A stretch of 64,000 nucleotides of DNA from Pontibacillus salipaludis (GTDB lineage: Bacteria > Bacillota > Bacilli > Bacillales > BH030062): positions 62,001-126,000 of the forward strand of contig NZ_BMIN01000001.1 in NCBI RefSeq assembly GCF_014642405.1, read 5' to 3'. This document shows, piece by piece, positions 10,373 to 20,035 of this stretch. Numbering within the stretch: position 1 is the first letter of the stretch; each line of letters opens with the position of its first letter. Position numbers and translations under genes: made by a program. The notes below the pieces were generated by a model. It had not been told where the DNA came from. It worked only from the letters and a program-made list of their open reading frames with translations, and ran no database searches.

Positions 10373-11955
10373 TGAATATGTCGATCTTAATCCCACTATG
10401 TATTGTCTATATTGGGATTATGTCAGGTTTAGCTTATTATGGATATAAAAAGACAGTAACGGAATCTGATTACTTGCTTGGTGGAAGAAATATTAACCCA
10501 GTTGTTATGGCGCTATCATATGGTGCAACTTTTATTAGTACATCAGCGCTAGTTGGTTTTGGAGGAGTTGGATCCATTTTTGGTATGGGACTTCTCTGGT
10601 TAGCGTTTTTAAATATTGTACTAGGAATTTTCGTAGCTTTCGCAGTTTTTGGTACTCGAATTAGAAGGTTATCTATTGAGCTAGATGCATCCACATTTCC
10701 TTCATTATTAGGGAAGCGTTATGGGTCTAAATTTATTACGGTTTTTGCGGGTGCCATGATTTTTATATTTATGCCAGCTTACACAAGTATCGTATTAATC
10801 GGGGGAGGACGCTTTCTGCAAGAATCATTGTCTCTAAACTTTAATCTTTCTCTTTTCATTTTGGCTGCAATTATAGCTTTATACGTAATTAGTGGGGGCA
10901 TTAAGGCTGTTATGTATACTGATGCCTTTGGTGCAGTGATTATGCTTATTGGTATGGTTGTGTTTTTAGTTGTTACTTACCAGGCTGTGGGTGGTGTGGT
11001 TGATGGTCATGCCGCGTTAAGTGCATTAAAAGATATGGTTCCTGAATCCCTCGCATCAGGTGGCCATCAAGGATGGACGAGTATGCCTGTGTTTGGAAGT
11101 CCTTTGTGGTGGACGCTTGTAAGTACAATTATCATGGGCGTTGGAATTGGTGTTTTAGCGCAACCACAGCTTATGATGCGTTGTATGACGGTTAAAGATG
11201 ACAAAGCCTTATACCGTTCTGTCTTGATCGGTGGAGTATTTATTTTCTTTATGACCGGTGCTGCTTTTATAATTGGTCCACTAAGCAATGTTTATTTCAT
11301 GGAAACAACAGGCCAATTATCAATTACTGCAGCGGAAGGAAATTCTGATTTAGTTATACCTAAATTTATCAATAGCTTAATGCCTGAATGGTTCATTTAC
11401 TTATTTACGCTTACATTGCTGTCCGCAACCATATCAACGATCAGCTCTCTTGTGCACTTACAAGCTTCAGCATTCGGGGAAGATATTATGAAGTCTCTTG
11501 GTTTGAAGTGGAGAAGGAATGGGCAAGGAATGACTCGGTTAGGGGTAATCGTGGGCATGTTAGCTGCAATTGGCCTGGCATATGTATTACCAGGAGGGGT
11601 TATTGCAAGAGCAACCGCATTTTGGTTTGGTATATGTGCAGCAGGATTTTTGCCTACATTAATGGGAGCACTATTTTGGAAAAGAGCTTCAAAAAATGGA
11701 GCGATTTTTAGCATAATTACGGGTTTCACTGTTAGTATACTAGGATTTTTGTTTCTTCATATAAAGGAATCTGGTGTGCTTGGTTTATCACAAGCTTTGT
11801 TTGGCAAAGATGCTTTGCTTGCATTTCCATGGACGCATATTGATCCTTTATTCTACGCATTACCCTTATCAGCTCTTGTGTTCGTGACTGTAAGTTTATT
11901 GGATCGGCAGAAAGAAGCAAGTGTCCAGTCTCAATCAAAATCCATTGTAAAGTAA
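10372..11955 (+). CDS. Sodium:solute symporter (SSS family)
   Basis: This 527-residue membrane protein has about 13 hydrophobic segments and the SSS core seen in ESDYLLGGRNINP and FISTSALVGFGG near the N-terminus. The family couples Na+ entry to uptake of organic acids, amino acids, sugars or pantothenate, and the substrate cannot be set from sequence. The upstream cre site suggests a carbon source. It is translationally coupled to the 37-residue accessory gene, and a GC-rich terminator follows. Confidence 0.85.
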   Translation: MNMSILIPLCIVYIGIMSGLAYYGYKKTVTESDYLLGGRNINPVVMALSYGATFISTSALVGFGGVGSIFGMGLLWLAFLNIVLGIFVAFAVFGTRIRRLSIELDASTFPSLLGKRYGSKFITVFAGAMIFIFMPAYTSIVLIGGGRFLQESLSLNFNLSLFILAAIIALYVISGGIKAVMYTDAFGAVIMLIGMVVFLVVTYQAVGGVVDGHAALSALKDMVPESLASGGHQGWTSMPVFGSPLWWTLVSTIIMGVGIGVLAQPQLMMRCMTVKDDKALYRSVLIGGVFIFFMTGAAFIIGPLSNVYFMETTGQLSITAAEGNSDLVIPKFINSLMPEWFIYLFTLTLLSATISTISSLVHLQASAFGEDIMKSLGLKWRRNGQGMTRLGVIVGMLAAIGLAYVLPGGVIARATAFWFGICAAGFLPTLMGALFWKRASKNGAIFSIITGFTVSILGFLFLHIKESGVLGLSQALFGKDALLAFPWTHIDPLFYALPLSALVFVTVSLLDRQKEASVQSQSKSIVK

Positions 11956-11960
11956 TAGGA

Positions 11961-11996
11961 CGCTACCTTTCCCGGAGGGGGAGGGTAGTGTTTTTG
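11961..11996 (+). terminator. Terminator of the symporter operon
   Basis: cgctaccttt (11961-11970) pairs with the gggtagtg side (11983-11990) through G-C and G-T pairs, followed by TTTTT. Confidence 0.75.
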
Positions 11997-12136
11997 TCTT
12001 TTATGTAATACTTCTCTTTATTCGCATTCTAAAAGAAAACACGTTACAATCAAAGAATACTTAAACTATTGGATAGTTTTTCATACATTAAGATAAGCTA
12101 ACCATAAATAGTGTGACTCACGAAGGAGGAAGTATG

Positions 12137-13423
12137 ATGTCAACCATTGAAGAACATGTCTTCAAACAAGAGGGATATCACTTACATATGATCCCGACGA
12201 AGAAATATAAAACAAATACCATTTCTGTTAAATTAAAGTCACCTCTTAATCGAGAGGTCATCACAAAGAGGGCTTTGTTACCTTATGTGTTGCAACAAGC
12301 CACAAGCAACTATCCTTCTGCTCGATCTTTCCGAACAGCTTTAGATAGCCTGTATGGTGCTGTTCTAAGCGTGGATTCCTCCAAAAAAGGGGAAGATCAC
12401 GTAATGACTTTCAGAATGGAGCTTCCAAATGACGAAATGCTCTCTGGAGATGAATCCTTACTAAAGCAAGGATTAGCTCTTATAAATGAAATCATCTTTC
12501 ACCCTAAGGTAGAAGGTGAAGCACTAGATAAAGCAATCGTTAATCGTGAGAAGCAAACTCTAACACAAAAGATTAAGTCATTGAAAGATGATAAAATGAG
12601 TTACGCGAACACGCGCCTCATTGATGAAATGTGTAAAGAAGAGTCTTACCGTTTCCATGTTCATGGTTATGAAGAAGACCTTAATGATATTACCGCAGAG
12701 AACTTATATGAATATTACCAAGATATGTTATCAAACGATGATATGGATGTGTACGTACAAGGGAACTTAGACCCTAATGAGGTTCAGCAAATCGTTCAAG
12801 GAACGATTAAGAGACAGTCTGCCCCGAATCGTTCAGAAAACAAAACGACCCAACAAGACGCACCTTCTGAGGTTAAGGAGATTGTTGAACGTCAAAACAT
12901 TCAACAAGGGAAGCTTCATCTAGGCTATCGAACATCCATTCGCTATGGCGATAAAGATTATTATGCTCTACAAGTCTTTAATGGTATTTTTGGTGGTTTT
13001 CCGTCTTCAAAATTATTTATGAATGTACGTGAGAAGCATAGTCTAGCTTACTATGCCGCTTCTCGATTTGAGAGCCATAAAGGTCTGTTACTTGTTTTTT
13101 CAGGTATTGATCCTAATGATTATGAACAAGCCAAAGATATTATTGAAAAGCAAATGGACGCTATGAAAGCAGGAGAATTTTCTGAAGAAGATGTTCAAGA
13201 AACTAAGCAACTTGTAGTTAATCAGCTAAGAGAGACGATGGATAACCAACATGGCTTAATTGAATTAATGTACCACCAGGTGCTGTCAGGTTCTAAAGTG
13301 ACGCCTAATGAGATCATTGAAAACGTTGAGCGTGTCACTCACGAAGATGTTTTACAAGTAGCAAAGAAAGTAGCACTAGACACCGTCTACTTCTTAACGA
13401 AAGAAGAAGGGGGAAATGAATAA
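12137..13423 (+). CDS. ymfF: M16-like protein YmfF (non-catalytic)
   Basis: This 428-residue member of the insulinase/M16 family lacks an HxxEH zinc motif. Its partner gene downstream has one. M16 proteins often work as a catalytic and a non-catalytic pair, so YmfF is probably the inactive half. I chose the ATG at 12137 because the GGAGG site ends 7 bases before it. The ATG one codon earlier would be too close. It overlaps ymfH by one base. Confidence 0.88.
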   Translation: MSTIEEHVFKQEGYHLHMIPTKKYKTNTISVKLKSPLNREVITKRALLPYVLQQATSNYPSARSFRTALDSLYGAVLSVDSSKKGEDHVMTFRMELPNDEMLSGDESLLKQGLALINEIIFHPKVEGEALDKAIVNREKQTLTQKIKSLKDDKMSYANTRLIDEMCKEESYRFHVHGYEEDLNDITAENLYEYYQDMLSNDDMDVYVQGNLDPNEVQQIVQGTIKRQSAPNRSENKTTQQDAPSEVKEIVERQNIQQGKLHLGYRTSIRYGDKDYYALQVFNGIFGGFPSSKLFMNVREKHSLAYYAASRFESHKGLLLVFSGIDPNDYEQAKDIIEKQMDAMKAGEFSEEDVQETKQLVVNQLRETMDNQHGLIELMYHQVLSGSKVTPNEIIENVERVTHEDVLQVAKKVALDTVYFLTKEEGGNE

Positions 13424-14712
13424 TGAAGACAACTAACTATGAACAAATACAAGAAACATTGTATTCTAAAAAGCTTGAGAACGGATTAGAGGTCTACTTA
13501 CTTCCTAAACGAGAAATGGCTAAGACATTTGCTGTTTTTACAACTGAATATGGATCTATTGATCAGACTTTTACACCACTTGGTAAAGATGAGCAAGTGA
13601 CAGTTCCAGAAGGTATCGCTCACTTTTTGGAGCACAAACTTTTTGAAAAAGAAGACCGTGATGTATTCCAAGACTTTTCAAAGCAAGGTGCTTCACCGAA
13701 CGCCTTCACATCCTTCACAAGTACAGCTTACTTGTTCTCAGCAACAAGTCAGATCTCAGAAAATGTTCAGACCCTTTTAGATTTTGTGCAGAACCCTTAT
13801 TTCTCAGATGAGTCTGTTGAAAAAGAGAAAGGCATAATTGCTCAAGAGATCCGCATGTATGATGATCAGCCAGATTGGAGATCTTTCTTTGGTACCATAC
13901 AGAGCCTATTTGAAGAGCACCCTGTCAAAATTGATATTGCAGGTACTGTTGATTCAATTCAGGATATTACAAAAGAAGATCTGTATACTTGTTATGAAAC
14001 GTTCTACCATCCATCGAATATGACCTTTTTCCTAGCAGGTAACTTTGACCCTGAAACAATGATGAAACAGATAGAAGACAACCAGAATTCGAAATCCTTC
14101 GCTCCTCCAGAAGATATCAAGCGCTCTTATCCAAGTGAGCCAACAGAAGTTGCCAATAAGCATAAAGTAATTGAGATGCCTGTTTCTGTATCAAAATGTT
14201 TAGTGGGTGTAAAAGAAGACACTTCAAGCTTAACGAAAGATACATTTTTGCAAACGGACATGATCAAGAGTATGGTTTTAGATCATTTCTTCTCTAAGAG
14301 TGGAGAATACTTCGAAAAGCTATATAAAGAAGATCTTGTTGATGATAGTTTCTCTTTTGAAACCCATCTTCATAAGACATTCGGTTTCACCATTTTAGGT
14401 GGGAACACCAGAGAACCAGAACAGTTTCAAAAGAGGGTTAAAGAAATGCTTCATGAATTGAAAGAACGCGATCTTACGGACGAAGAGTTTGAGCGTATGA
14501 AGAAGAAGCGTATTGGACAGTTCTTACGTTCAATGAACTCTCTTGAGTTTATTGCTACTACTTTCGTTCAGTACCGTCATTTAGGGATTGATTTGTTCCA
14601 AGTTCTTCCTGAAATTGAGAAATTAACGAAACAAGATGTAATGAATCATATTCAGAATTGGATTTCAGAAGACCGCATTGCTGTTTGTGAAGTTCGTCCT
14701 TCAGAAGCGTAA
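13423..14712 (+). CDS. ymfH: M16 zinc metalloprotease YmfH
   Basis: The protein has 429 residues. The inverted zinc motif HFLEH sits near residue 67 in the stretch VPEGIAHFLEHKLF, followed by the downstream acidic ligand region (EKGIIAQEI). These are the hallmarks of an active M16 peptidase. The gene starts in the stop codon of ymfF, so the two products are made together and probably form a pair. The natural substrate is unknown. Confidence 0.9.
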   Translation: MKTTNYEQIQETLYSKKLENGLEVYLLPKREMAKTFAVFTTEYGSIDQTFTPLGKDEQVTVPEGIAHFLEHKLFEKEDRDVFQDFSKQGASPNAFTSFTSTAYLFSATSQISENVQTLLDFVQNPYFSDESVEKEKGIIAQEIRMYDDQPDWRSFFGTIQSLFEEHPVKIDIAGTVDSIQDITKEDLYTCYETFYHPSNMTFFLAGNFDPETMMKQIEDNQNSKSFAPPEDIKRSYPSEPTEVANKHKVIEMPVSVSKCLVGVKEDTSSLTKDTFLQTDMIKSMVLDHFFSKSGEYFEKLYKEDLVDDSFSFETHLHKTFGFTILGGNTREPEQFQKRVKEMLHELKERDLTDEEFERMKKKRIGQFLRSMNSLEFIATTFVQYRHLGIDLFQVLPEIEKLTKQDVMNHIQNWISEDRIAVCEVRPSEA

Positions 14713-14723
14713 GGGAATGAAGT

Positions 14724-15443
14724 ATGAAAACATGTTTTTTATTAGGGGCTAGTGGAGGGATTGGGCAAGCTATTGCTAAAAAGCTTGCCCAATCTGGCTA
14801 CAGCCTTATTTTACATTATCAAACAAATCAATATGCAATTGAACAATTGTGTAAGTCACTTCCCGAAGGTAGTGTACTACAAACCGTGCAATGTGATCTT
14901 CGAAATGAACCTAGTATAAATGAAATGGTCGAGGGCATCGAGTTCCCTGTGGATACATTGGTATTTGCTAGTGGGACGAGCTTGGTCAAACTTTTCCAAG
15001 ATGTAACCTCTAAAGAGATGGATGATTTGTTATCGATTCATATAAAATCCCCGTGGCTCATTTCTCAACGCCTCCTTCCACATATGATTAAGCAAAAACA
15101 AGGTCACATTGTCATAATATCCTCTATCTGGGGTGAAGTGGGTGCGAGCTGTGAGGTTGTGTATTCTTCTGTTAAAGGTGCTCAGGATAGTTTTGTAAAA
15201 GCTCTGGCGAAAGAAGTTGGGCCCTCAGGTGTACATGTTAACGGAATACGGCCAGGCTTCATACAAACGGATATGAATGCACAATTTTCAAGTGAAGATC
15301 TAGCTGAAATTAAAGAGGAAATACCGGTAGGCAGGCTAGGAAAACCACAAGATGTTGCTGATGCTGTTGAGTTCTTAGTTGGAGCTGGCTCATCTTATAT
15401 ACAAGGTCAAATGTTAAATGTAAATGGCGCTTGGAATGGTTGA
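14724..15443 (+). CDS. ymfI: Short-chain dehydrogenase/reductase YmfI
   Basis: This 239-residue SDR has the cofactor motif GASGGIGQ at residues 8-15, a catalytic Ser in IISSIWG, and the YxxxK pair in YSSVKGA. The end resembles FabG-type reductases (PGFIQTDM and a Gly-rich C-terminus). It follows ymfH by 11 bases and is read with it. YmfI-type proteins are also called ElyM/EF-like SDRs in annotation. Substrate not known. Confidence 0.88.
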   Translation: MKTCFLLGASGGIGQAIAKKLAQSGYSLILHYQTNQYAIEQLCKSLPEGSVLQTVQCDLRNEPSINEMVEGIEFPVDTLVFASGTSLVKLFQDVTSKEMDDLLSIHIKSPWLISQRLLPHMIKQKQGHIVIISSIWGEVGASCEVVYSSVKGAQDSFVKALAKEVGPSGVHVNGIRPGFIQTDMNAQFSSEDLAEIKEEIPVGRLGKPQDVADAVEFLVGAGSSYIQGQMLNVNGAWNG

Positions 15444-15526
15444 TTTTCGTTAAGCTGATGAATAATTCTCTCCTTCTACACAAATGATAATAGTGTAAGT
15501 TCGAGTCATATGAAGGAGGAATAACC

Positions 15527-15784
15527 ATGTCTGTATTAGATAACTGGGGTTCTTGGAAAGACTTTTTAGGTGATCGTCTTCATCAAGCTGAAGGCGATGG
15601 TTTAGATGACCGTGCCGTATCAGAACTGGCTTATGAAGTAGGCGATTACTTAGCGAACCAAGTGGATGCAAAAAATGATCAAGAAGCGGTTCTTCGTGAT
15701 CTTTGGAGTGTTGCTTCTAAAGAGGAACAACATGCAATTGCAAACATGATGGTTAAGTTGGTCCACAATAACGGTACGAAGTAA
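15527..15784 (+). CDS. ymfJ: DUF3243 protein YmfJ
   Basis: This 85-residue soluble helical protein matches YmfJ in size and place. The ATG follows a GAAGGAGGAATAACC site. No catalytic residues can be named. The stop codon runs into a strong terminator, which closes the ymfF-ymfJ transcription unit. Confidence 0.88.
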   Translation: MSVLDNWGSWKDFLGDRLHQAEGDGLDDRAVSELAYEVGDYLANQVDAKNDQEAVLRDLWSVASKEEQHAIANMMVKLVHNNGTK

Positions 15785-15817
15785 CAAGAGGGGGAGAGCC
15801 CCCTCTTGTTTTTTTGT
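15784..15817 (+). terminator. Terminator of ymfJ
   Basis: A perfect 11-bp stem (15784-15794 with 15799-15809) is followed by TTTTTTTG. Confidence 0.93.
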
Positions 15818-16157
15818 TTTTTTAGTTCTTTTGTTCTTATCCTATATGGAGTTCTTTAACTCAAGAGGTTTTTATTTAGAGATCGTTTAGGTATGTTTCC
15901 GTGGGCTATAATGGAGCCGTTTGGAAAAAAGGTTGTTTGAAGGATTCATGAGCGGAGTGTTTGGGTACGTATAAGAATAGGTGTGTATAATAAAACGTTT
16001 CTGAAATCAAGACATTATATCCTTTTCTAATATTTGAAAATCATTTATGATAGTAATAGTATTCAAAAAACTTCAATTGTGAAAAGTTAATGGATCTATC
16101 GGGTAACTATGCCTGATCTTTATAGAAGAGGGATAAAGGATGGGAAGGAGTTGTGAT
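15818..16157 (+). other. Intergenic leader of ymfK
   Basis: No gene is visible in these 340 bases. Two TATAAT boxes (15907-15912 and 15986-15991) may be promoters for the ymfK-rodZ-pgsA-cinA unit, but neither has a good -35 hexamer at 17 bp spacing. Confidence 0.35.
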
Positions 16158-16949
16158 ATGGAAAAGAAGGAATGGTACTTGGAATATGAAATCCAAGTAA
16201 ATAGACCAGGTTTACTAGGAGATATCTCCTCTTTATTGGGGATGCTTTCTATTAATATCATTACCATTAACGGTGTAGAGGATTCTAGGCGTGGTATGCT
16301 ACTCCTTTGCAAAAATGATGAGCAGATTAATCGTTTAAGATCCATACTTGAAACAATGGACACGATTAGCATAACAAAGTTTCGTCGTCCTAAATTGCGT
16401 GACCGATTAGCAGTGAGGCATGGAAGATATATACATAGTGATATCGATGATAAGAAGACGTTTCGTTTTGTCAGAGAAGACCTTGGGCTGTTAGTAGACT
16501 TTATGGCAGAGCTTTTTAAGAAAGATGAGCATAAGCTTATCGGGATAAGAGGCATGCCAAGGGTTGGGAAAACAGAGTCGATTGTAGCAGCTAGCGTTTC
16601 AGCGAATAAGAAATGGTTATTTGTTTCAAGCACCTTATTGAAGCAAACTATTCGAAGTCAATTAATTGAAGATGAATACTCTTCTGATAACGTTTATATC
16701 CTTGACGGGATTGTTTCTACTCGTCGTGCCAATGAAAGGCACTGGCAATTAGTTCGCGAAATTATGCGCTTACCAGCTACAAAAGTAGTAGAGCATCCTG
16801 ATATGTTAGTACGAGAAACCGAATACAAACTGGACGATTTTGATTATATTCTTGAGCTTAGGAATGACGAGAACGAAGAAATTACATATGAAACAGTCGA
16901 CAAGCCAGACTTAGATCAAAAAGACGGCTTTTCCATGTTTGATTTTTAA
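16158..16949 (+). CDS. ymfK: YmfK-like protein with ACT-like domain (DUF3388)
   Basis: The protein has 263 residues from the ATG at 16158, which has an AAGGAG site 7 bases before it. Residues 1-75 look like an ACT-type regulatory fold (EIQVNRPGLLGDISSLLGML). The rest contains a P-loop-like stretch GMPRVGKTES near residue 133. It matches YmfK of B. subtilis by place and domain type. Function unknown. It lies 18 bases before rodZ. Confidence 0.82.
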   Translation: MEKKEWYLEYEIQVNRPGLLGDISSLLGMLSINIITINGVEDSRRGMLLLCKNDEQINRLRSILETMDTISITKFRRPKLRDRLAVRHGRYIHSDIDDKKTFRFVREDLGLLVDFMAELFKKDEHKLIGIRGMPRVGKTESIVAASVSANKKWLFVSSTLLKQTIRSQLIEDEYSSDNVYILDGIVSTRRANERHWQLVREIMRLPATKVVEHPDMLVRETEYKLDDFDYILELRNDENEEITYETVDKPDLDQKDGFSMFDF

Positions 16950-16967
16950 GATGGAAGGTGTTATGCA

Positions 16968-17954
16968 ATGGAAATAGGTGCTAGATTAAAGGAAGCAAGA
17001 GAGTCTCAAAACATGACTCTTGAGGATGTACAACAAGAAACAAAGATTCAAACTCGTTATTTACAAGCTATTGAAAAAGGGAATTTCAGTATTATGCCAG
17101 GTAAGTTCTATACTAGAGCTTTTATTCGTCAATATGCAGAAGCGGTTGGCTTAGATGCTGAATCCCTGATGGAGGAACATAAAAGTGAACTTCCCTCTTC
17201 TAGTGAAGAAGAATATATACAGTATACAAGGCTTCAGCGACAAAAGGATGAATCACCCTCTGGTAGGAATTCTGCATTTTTGTCATTCTTGCCAAAGCTA
17301 ACCATTATTTTATTAATTGTTGGTATACTTGTTGTTGCTTTAGTGTTCTACCAAAAAACAATGGGGTCAAGTAATGATAATGACAGCCCTACACAGCAAA
17401 CAGACGAGCCCGTAGATACGTATGAACGTTCTGGAAGTAATGGGAATTCACCAGAAGATAGTGGTAAGGCGAGCGCTGATGAATCTGAAGCAAATCAAGA
17501 AGAAGAAGAAAAAGATTCATCCAATAGTCAATCAAAAGATGATGATGAGTCTAATGAATCTACTCAAGAAGAAGACAAACAAGAAGATGAAACTAAAGAG
17601 GAGCCAAAGAAACAACTTGTTCTAAAAGAAAAAGGGCAAACACAAAATGGTGTAACCCCTATTTCTGTTTATGAACTTCAAAATTCTGAGGAGCTAAAAG
17701 TAACGTTCTCTACTGTTAATGGCTCAACGAGTTACGTAGATATTAAGGGTGCTTCTGGAAATCTTATTTTTATGGAGAATGCTATTAAAGATGGTCAGGA
17801 AGTTGATCTTAATGGTCAAAAAGAAGTGACTATTAACATTGGAAGAACGCCTGGGGTTACCCTTAAAATAAACGGAGAGCCTCTTGAATATCCGATTTCA
17901 CCAGATAAGCAAGATGTTCAAAAAATCCGTATTATAAAAGCTTCGGCAGAATAA
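16968..17954 (+). CDS. rodZ: Cell-shape protein RodZ (YmfM)
   Basis: This 328-residue protein has an N-terminal Xre-type helix-turn-helix (residues 1-70), one membrane segment near residues 106-127 (LTIILLIVGILVVALVF), a long linker rich in Ser, Asp and Glu, and a C-terminal DUF4115 beta domain. RodZ links the actin-like MreB to the cell wall machinery. The linker is unusually acidic and low-complexity, perhaps an adaptation to salt. Confidence 0.9.
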   Translation: MEIGARLKEARESQNMTLEDVQQETKIQTRYLQAIEKGNFSIMPGKFYTRAFIRQYAEAVGLDAESLMEEHKSELPSSSEEEYIQYTRLQRQKDESPSGRNSAFLSFLPKLTIILLIVGILVVALVFYQKTMGSSNDNDSPTQQTDEPVDTYERSGSNGNSPEDSGKASADESEANQEEEEKDSSNSQSKDDDESNESTQEEDKQEDETKEEPKKQLVLKEKGQTQNGVTPISVYELQNSEELKVTFSTVNGSTSYVDIKGASGNLIFMENAIKDGQEVDLNGQKEVTINIGRTPGVTLKINGEPLEYPISPDKQDVQKIRIIKASAE

Positions 17955-17958
17955 CACC

Positions 17959-18000
17959 AGAAGGGAGTCATCTTGACGATGGGGCTCCCTTCTTGTATTT
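17959..18000 (+). terminator. Terminator of rodZ
   Basis: agaagggag (17959-17967) pairs with ctcccttct (17985-17993), with an inner catc/gatg stem, followed by a T-rich tract. Confidence 0.85.
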
Positions 18001-18039
18001 TATATTTGATTAAGAGAGACTATTGGAGGTCAAGTGAAC

Positions 18040-18618
18040 ATGAATATCCCGAATAAAATTACCATTTCAAGAATTTTAATGATTCCTATTTTTATGATCC
18101 TATTATCTGTTCCTTTTAACTGGGGTACACTGGATATAGGAGAGAGTGAGCTGCCAGTTTCTCATCTCATAGCAGCCATTTTGTTTATCGTAGCTTCTGT
18201 TACGGATTGGGTTGATGGCTATTATGCGCGGAAATTTAACCTAGTAACAAATTTGGGGAAATTTCTTGATCCGTTAGCAGATAAGTTACTTGTGTCAGCT
18301 GCTCTTATTTCTTTAGTTGAATTAGACTTAGCTGCAGCGTGGATTGTTATTTTAATTATAAGTCGTGAATTTGCAGTCACAGGTTTACGTTTAGTTGCAG
18401 CAGGAGAAGGTATTGTACTTGCAGCAGGCCAAATGGGTAAGTTAAAAACGTGGATTCAAATTATAGCAGCTTCAGCTTTACTTCTTCATAATTTCCCGTT
18501 TTCTTATATTGGCTTTCCATTTGGAACCATAGCATTATATTTGGCTATGATTATTACAGTGGTGTCAGGTATAGAGTACTTTATGAAAAACTGGCATGTA
18601 ATGAAAGGATCTAAATAA
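18040..18618 (+). CDS. pgsA: CDP-diacylglycerol-glycerol-3-phosphate transferase
   Basis: This 192-residue membrane enzyme makes phosphatidylglycerol phosphate. The CDP-alcohol phosphotransferase motif is complete: D56, D59-G60, A63-R64, G73, D77 and D81 in the stretch from DWVDG to DPLADK. GGAGGT lies 9 bases before the ATG at 18040. The GTG at 18034 is too close. It is followed by cinA with a one-base gap. Confidence 0.94.
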   Translation: MNIPNKITISRILMIPIFMILLSVPFNWGTLDIGESELPVSHLIAAILFIVASVTDWVDGYYARKFNLVTNLGKFLDPLADKLLVSAALISLVELDLAAAWIVILIISREFAVTGLRLVAAGEGIVLAAGQMGKLKTWIQIIAASALLLHNFPFSYIGFPFGTIALYLAMIITVVSGIEYFMKNWHVMKGSK

Positions 18619-18619
18619 A

Positions 18620-19870
18620 ATGACACAACTTGTTAAAGGTGAAATTGTCGCAGTCGGAACAGAATTGCTTTTGGGGCAAATTGTGAACTCTAATGCACAA
18701 TGGATATCACAAGAATTAGCGAATAGAGGTGTTGGAGTCTTTTATCATACGGTTGTAGGTGATAACTTAAGCAGGCTCGAAGCACAGTTTAAAGAGTCAG
18801 CACAACGCTCTGACCTAATTATCATTACTGGAGGATTAGGACCTACCGACGATGATCTGACTCGTGAGGCAGCGGCCAACGTAATGGGGAAAGAGATTAT
18901 ACAAGACGATGAAGCATTAGCTTCTATTGAAGCCTATTACGCTAGAAATAACCAACAAATGACACCAAATAATAAGCGTCAAGCACGAATTATTGAAGGA
19001 GGTAATCTGCTTCATAATCGTGTAGGTATGGCTCCAGGGTTTGTTGTTCAACAAGACCAAAAGTTATGGGTGTTTCTTCCTGGTGTACCTAGAGAAATGA
19101 AAGCCATTTTAGAAGATGACGGTTTTAAGTATATAGAAAAGTATTTTAAAATTAATCAAACCATCCAATCTCGCATGTTGCGTTTTATTGGGATTGGGGA
19201 ATCTCAACTTGAGCATGACCTGAAAGATTTAATAGAAGGCCAATCTAATCCTACGATCGCCCCTTTAGCCAGTGCGGGAGAGGTGGGGCTACGTCTTACA
19301 GCAAGAGCTGATTCTGAGAAAGAAGCAGTGGCCCTTATTGAGGGAGCAGAACAAGAAATTAAGAAGCGTATTGGAAAGTACTGTTATGGATCGGATCAAG
19401 ACACTATTCAGAGTAAGGTGATGCAGTTACTTCAAGAAAAGGGGCTTACAGTAAGTGCTGCTGAGAGCTTAACCGGTGGACGATTTACTGACAGCCTTAT
19501 TTCAATTGAAGGAGCTTCCTCAGTATGTAAAGGTGGGATCGTGTCTTATTCTAATGAGTCTAAGAAAAGTCTTTTAGATATACCAGGACTTATTCTAGGT
19601 GAATACGGAGCGGTGTCAGAAGCTTGCGCTATGTCAATGGCTGTGAATGTAACAGAGAAGCTTAATACTGATATCGGCATTAGTTTTACGGGTGTAGCAG
19701 GTCCTGATCCTTCAGAGGGTCAAGAGGTAGGCACGGTTTATATTGGAATTTATGTAGATGGAAACCAACCCATCGTTAAATGTTTTCACTTTAATGGTGA
19801 TCGTGATATGATTAGACATCGAAGTGTTAAAAAAGGTTATGAACTTTTACATCATTTATTAAAATCGTAA
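18620..19870 (+). CDS. cinA: CinA-family protein
   Basis: The protein has 416 residues and two domains: an N-terminal molybdopterin-binding-like fold (ITGGLGPTDDDLT) and a C-terminal nicotinamide-nucleotide amidase fold (SAAESLTGG to GVAGPDPSEGQ). In Bacillaceae cinA usually precedes recA and both serve competence in species that take up DNA. The C-terminal domain deamidates NMN in related proteins. Confidence 0.93.
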   Translation: MTQLVKGEIVAVGTELLLGQIVNSNAQWISQELANRGVGVFYHTVVGDNLSRLEAQFKESAQRSDLIIITGGLGPTDDDLTREAAANVMGKEIIQDDEALASIEAYYARNNQQMTPNNKRQARIIEGGNLLHNRVGMAPGFVVQQDQKLWVFLPGVPREMKAILEDDGFKYIEKYFKINQTIQSRMLRFIGIGESQLEHDLKDLIEGQSNPTIAPLASAGEVGLRLTARADSEKEAVALIEGAEQEIKKRIGKYCYGSDQDTIQSKVMQLLQEKGLTVSAAESLTGGRFTDSLISIEGASSVCKGGIVSYSNESKKSLLDIPGLILGEYGAVSEACAMSMAVNVTEKLNTDIGISFTGVAGPDPSEGQEVGTVYIGIYVDGNQPIVKCFHFNGDRDMIRHRSVKKGYELLHHLLKS

Positions 19871-19953
19871 AATTAGCAACGTACTCTCCCTTAAAATTTT
19901 GTTTCCGTAACAGTATATTTCATTTTTAAGGGAGAACTTCTTATTAAAAATAG

Positions 19954-19967
19954 GGAACATTTATTCG
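19954..19967 (+). promoter_or_regulatory. LexA (SOS) box of recA
   Basis: ggaacatttattcg fits the box CGAACNNNNGTTCG with two mismatches. It sits just upstream of the recA -35 hexamer. Confidence 0.65.
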
Positions 19968-19975
19968 CATTTTTG

Positions 19976-20004
19976 TTGGCAAATGATTAAAAACACGTTA
20001 TGAT
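19976..20004 (+). promoter_or_regulatory. recA sigma-A promoter
   Basis: TTGGCA (19976-19981) and TATGAT (19999-20004) are separated by 17 bp and lie 31 bases before the recA start. Confidence 0.75.
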
Positions 20005-20035
20005 AGGTGTAGTTAATTCGTAAGGGGGAAACAAA

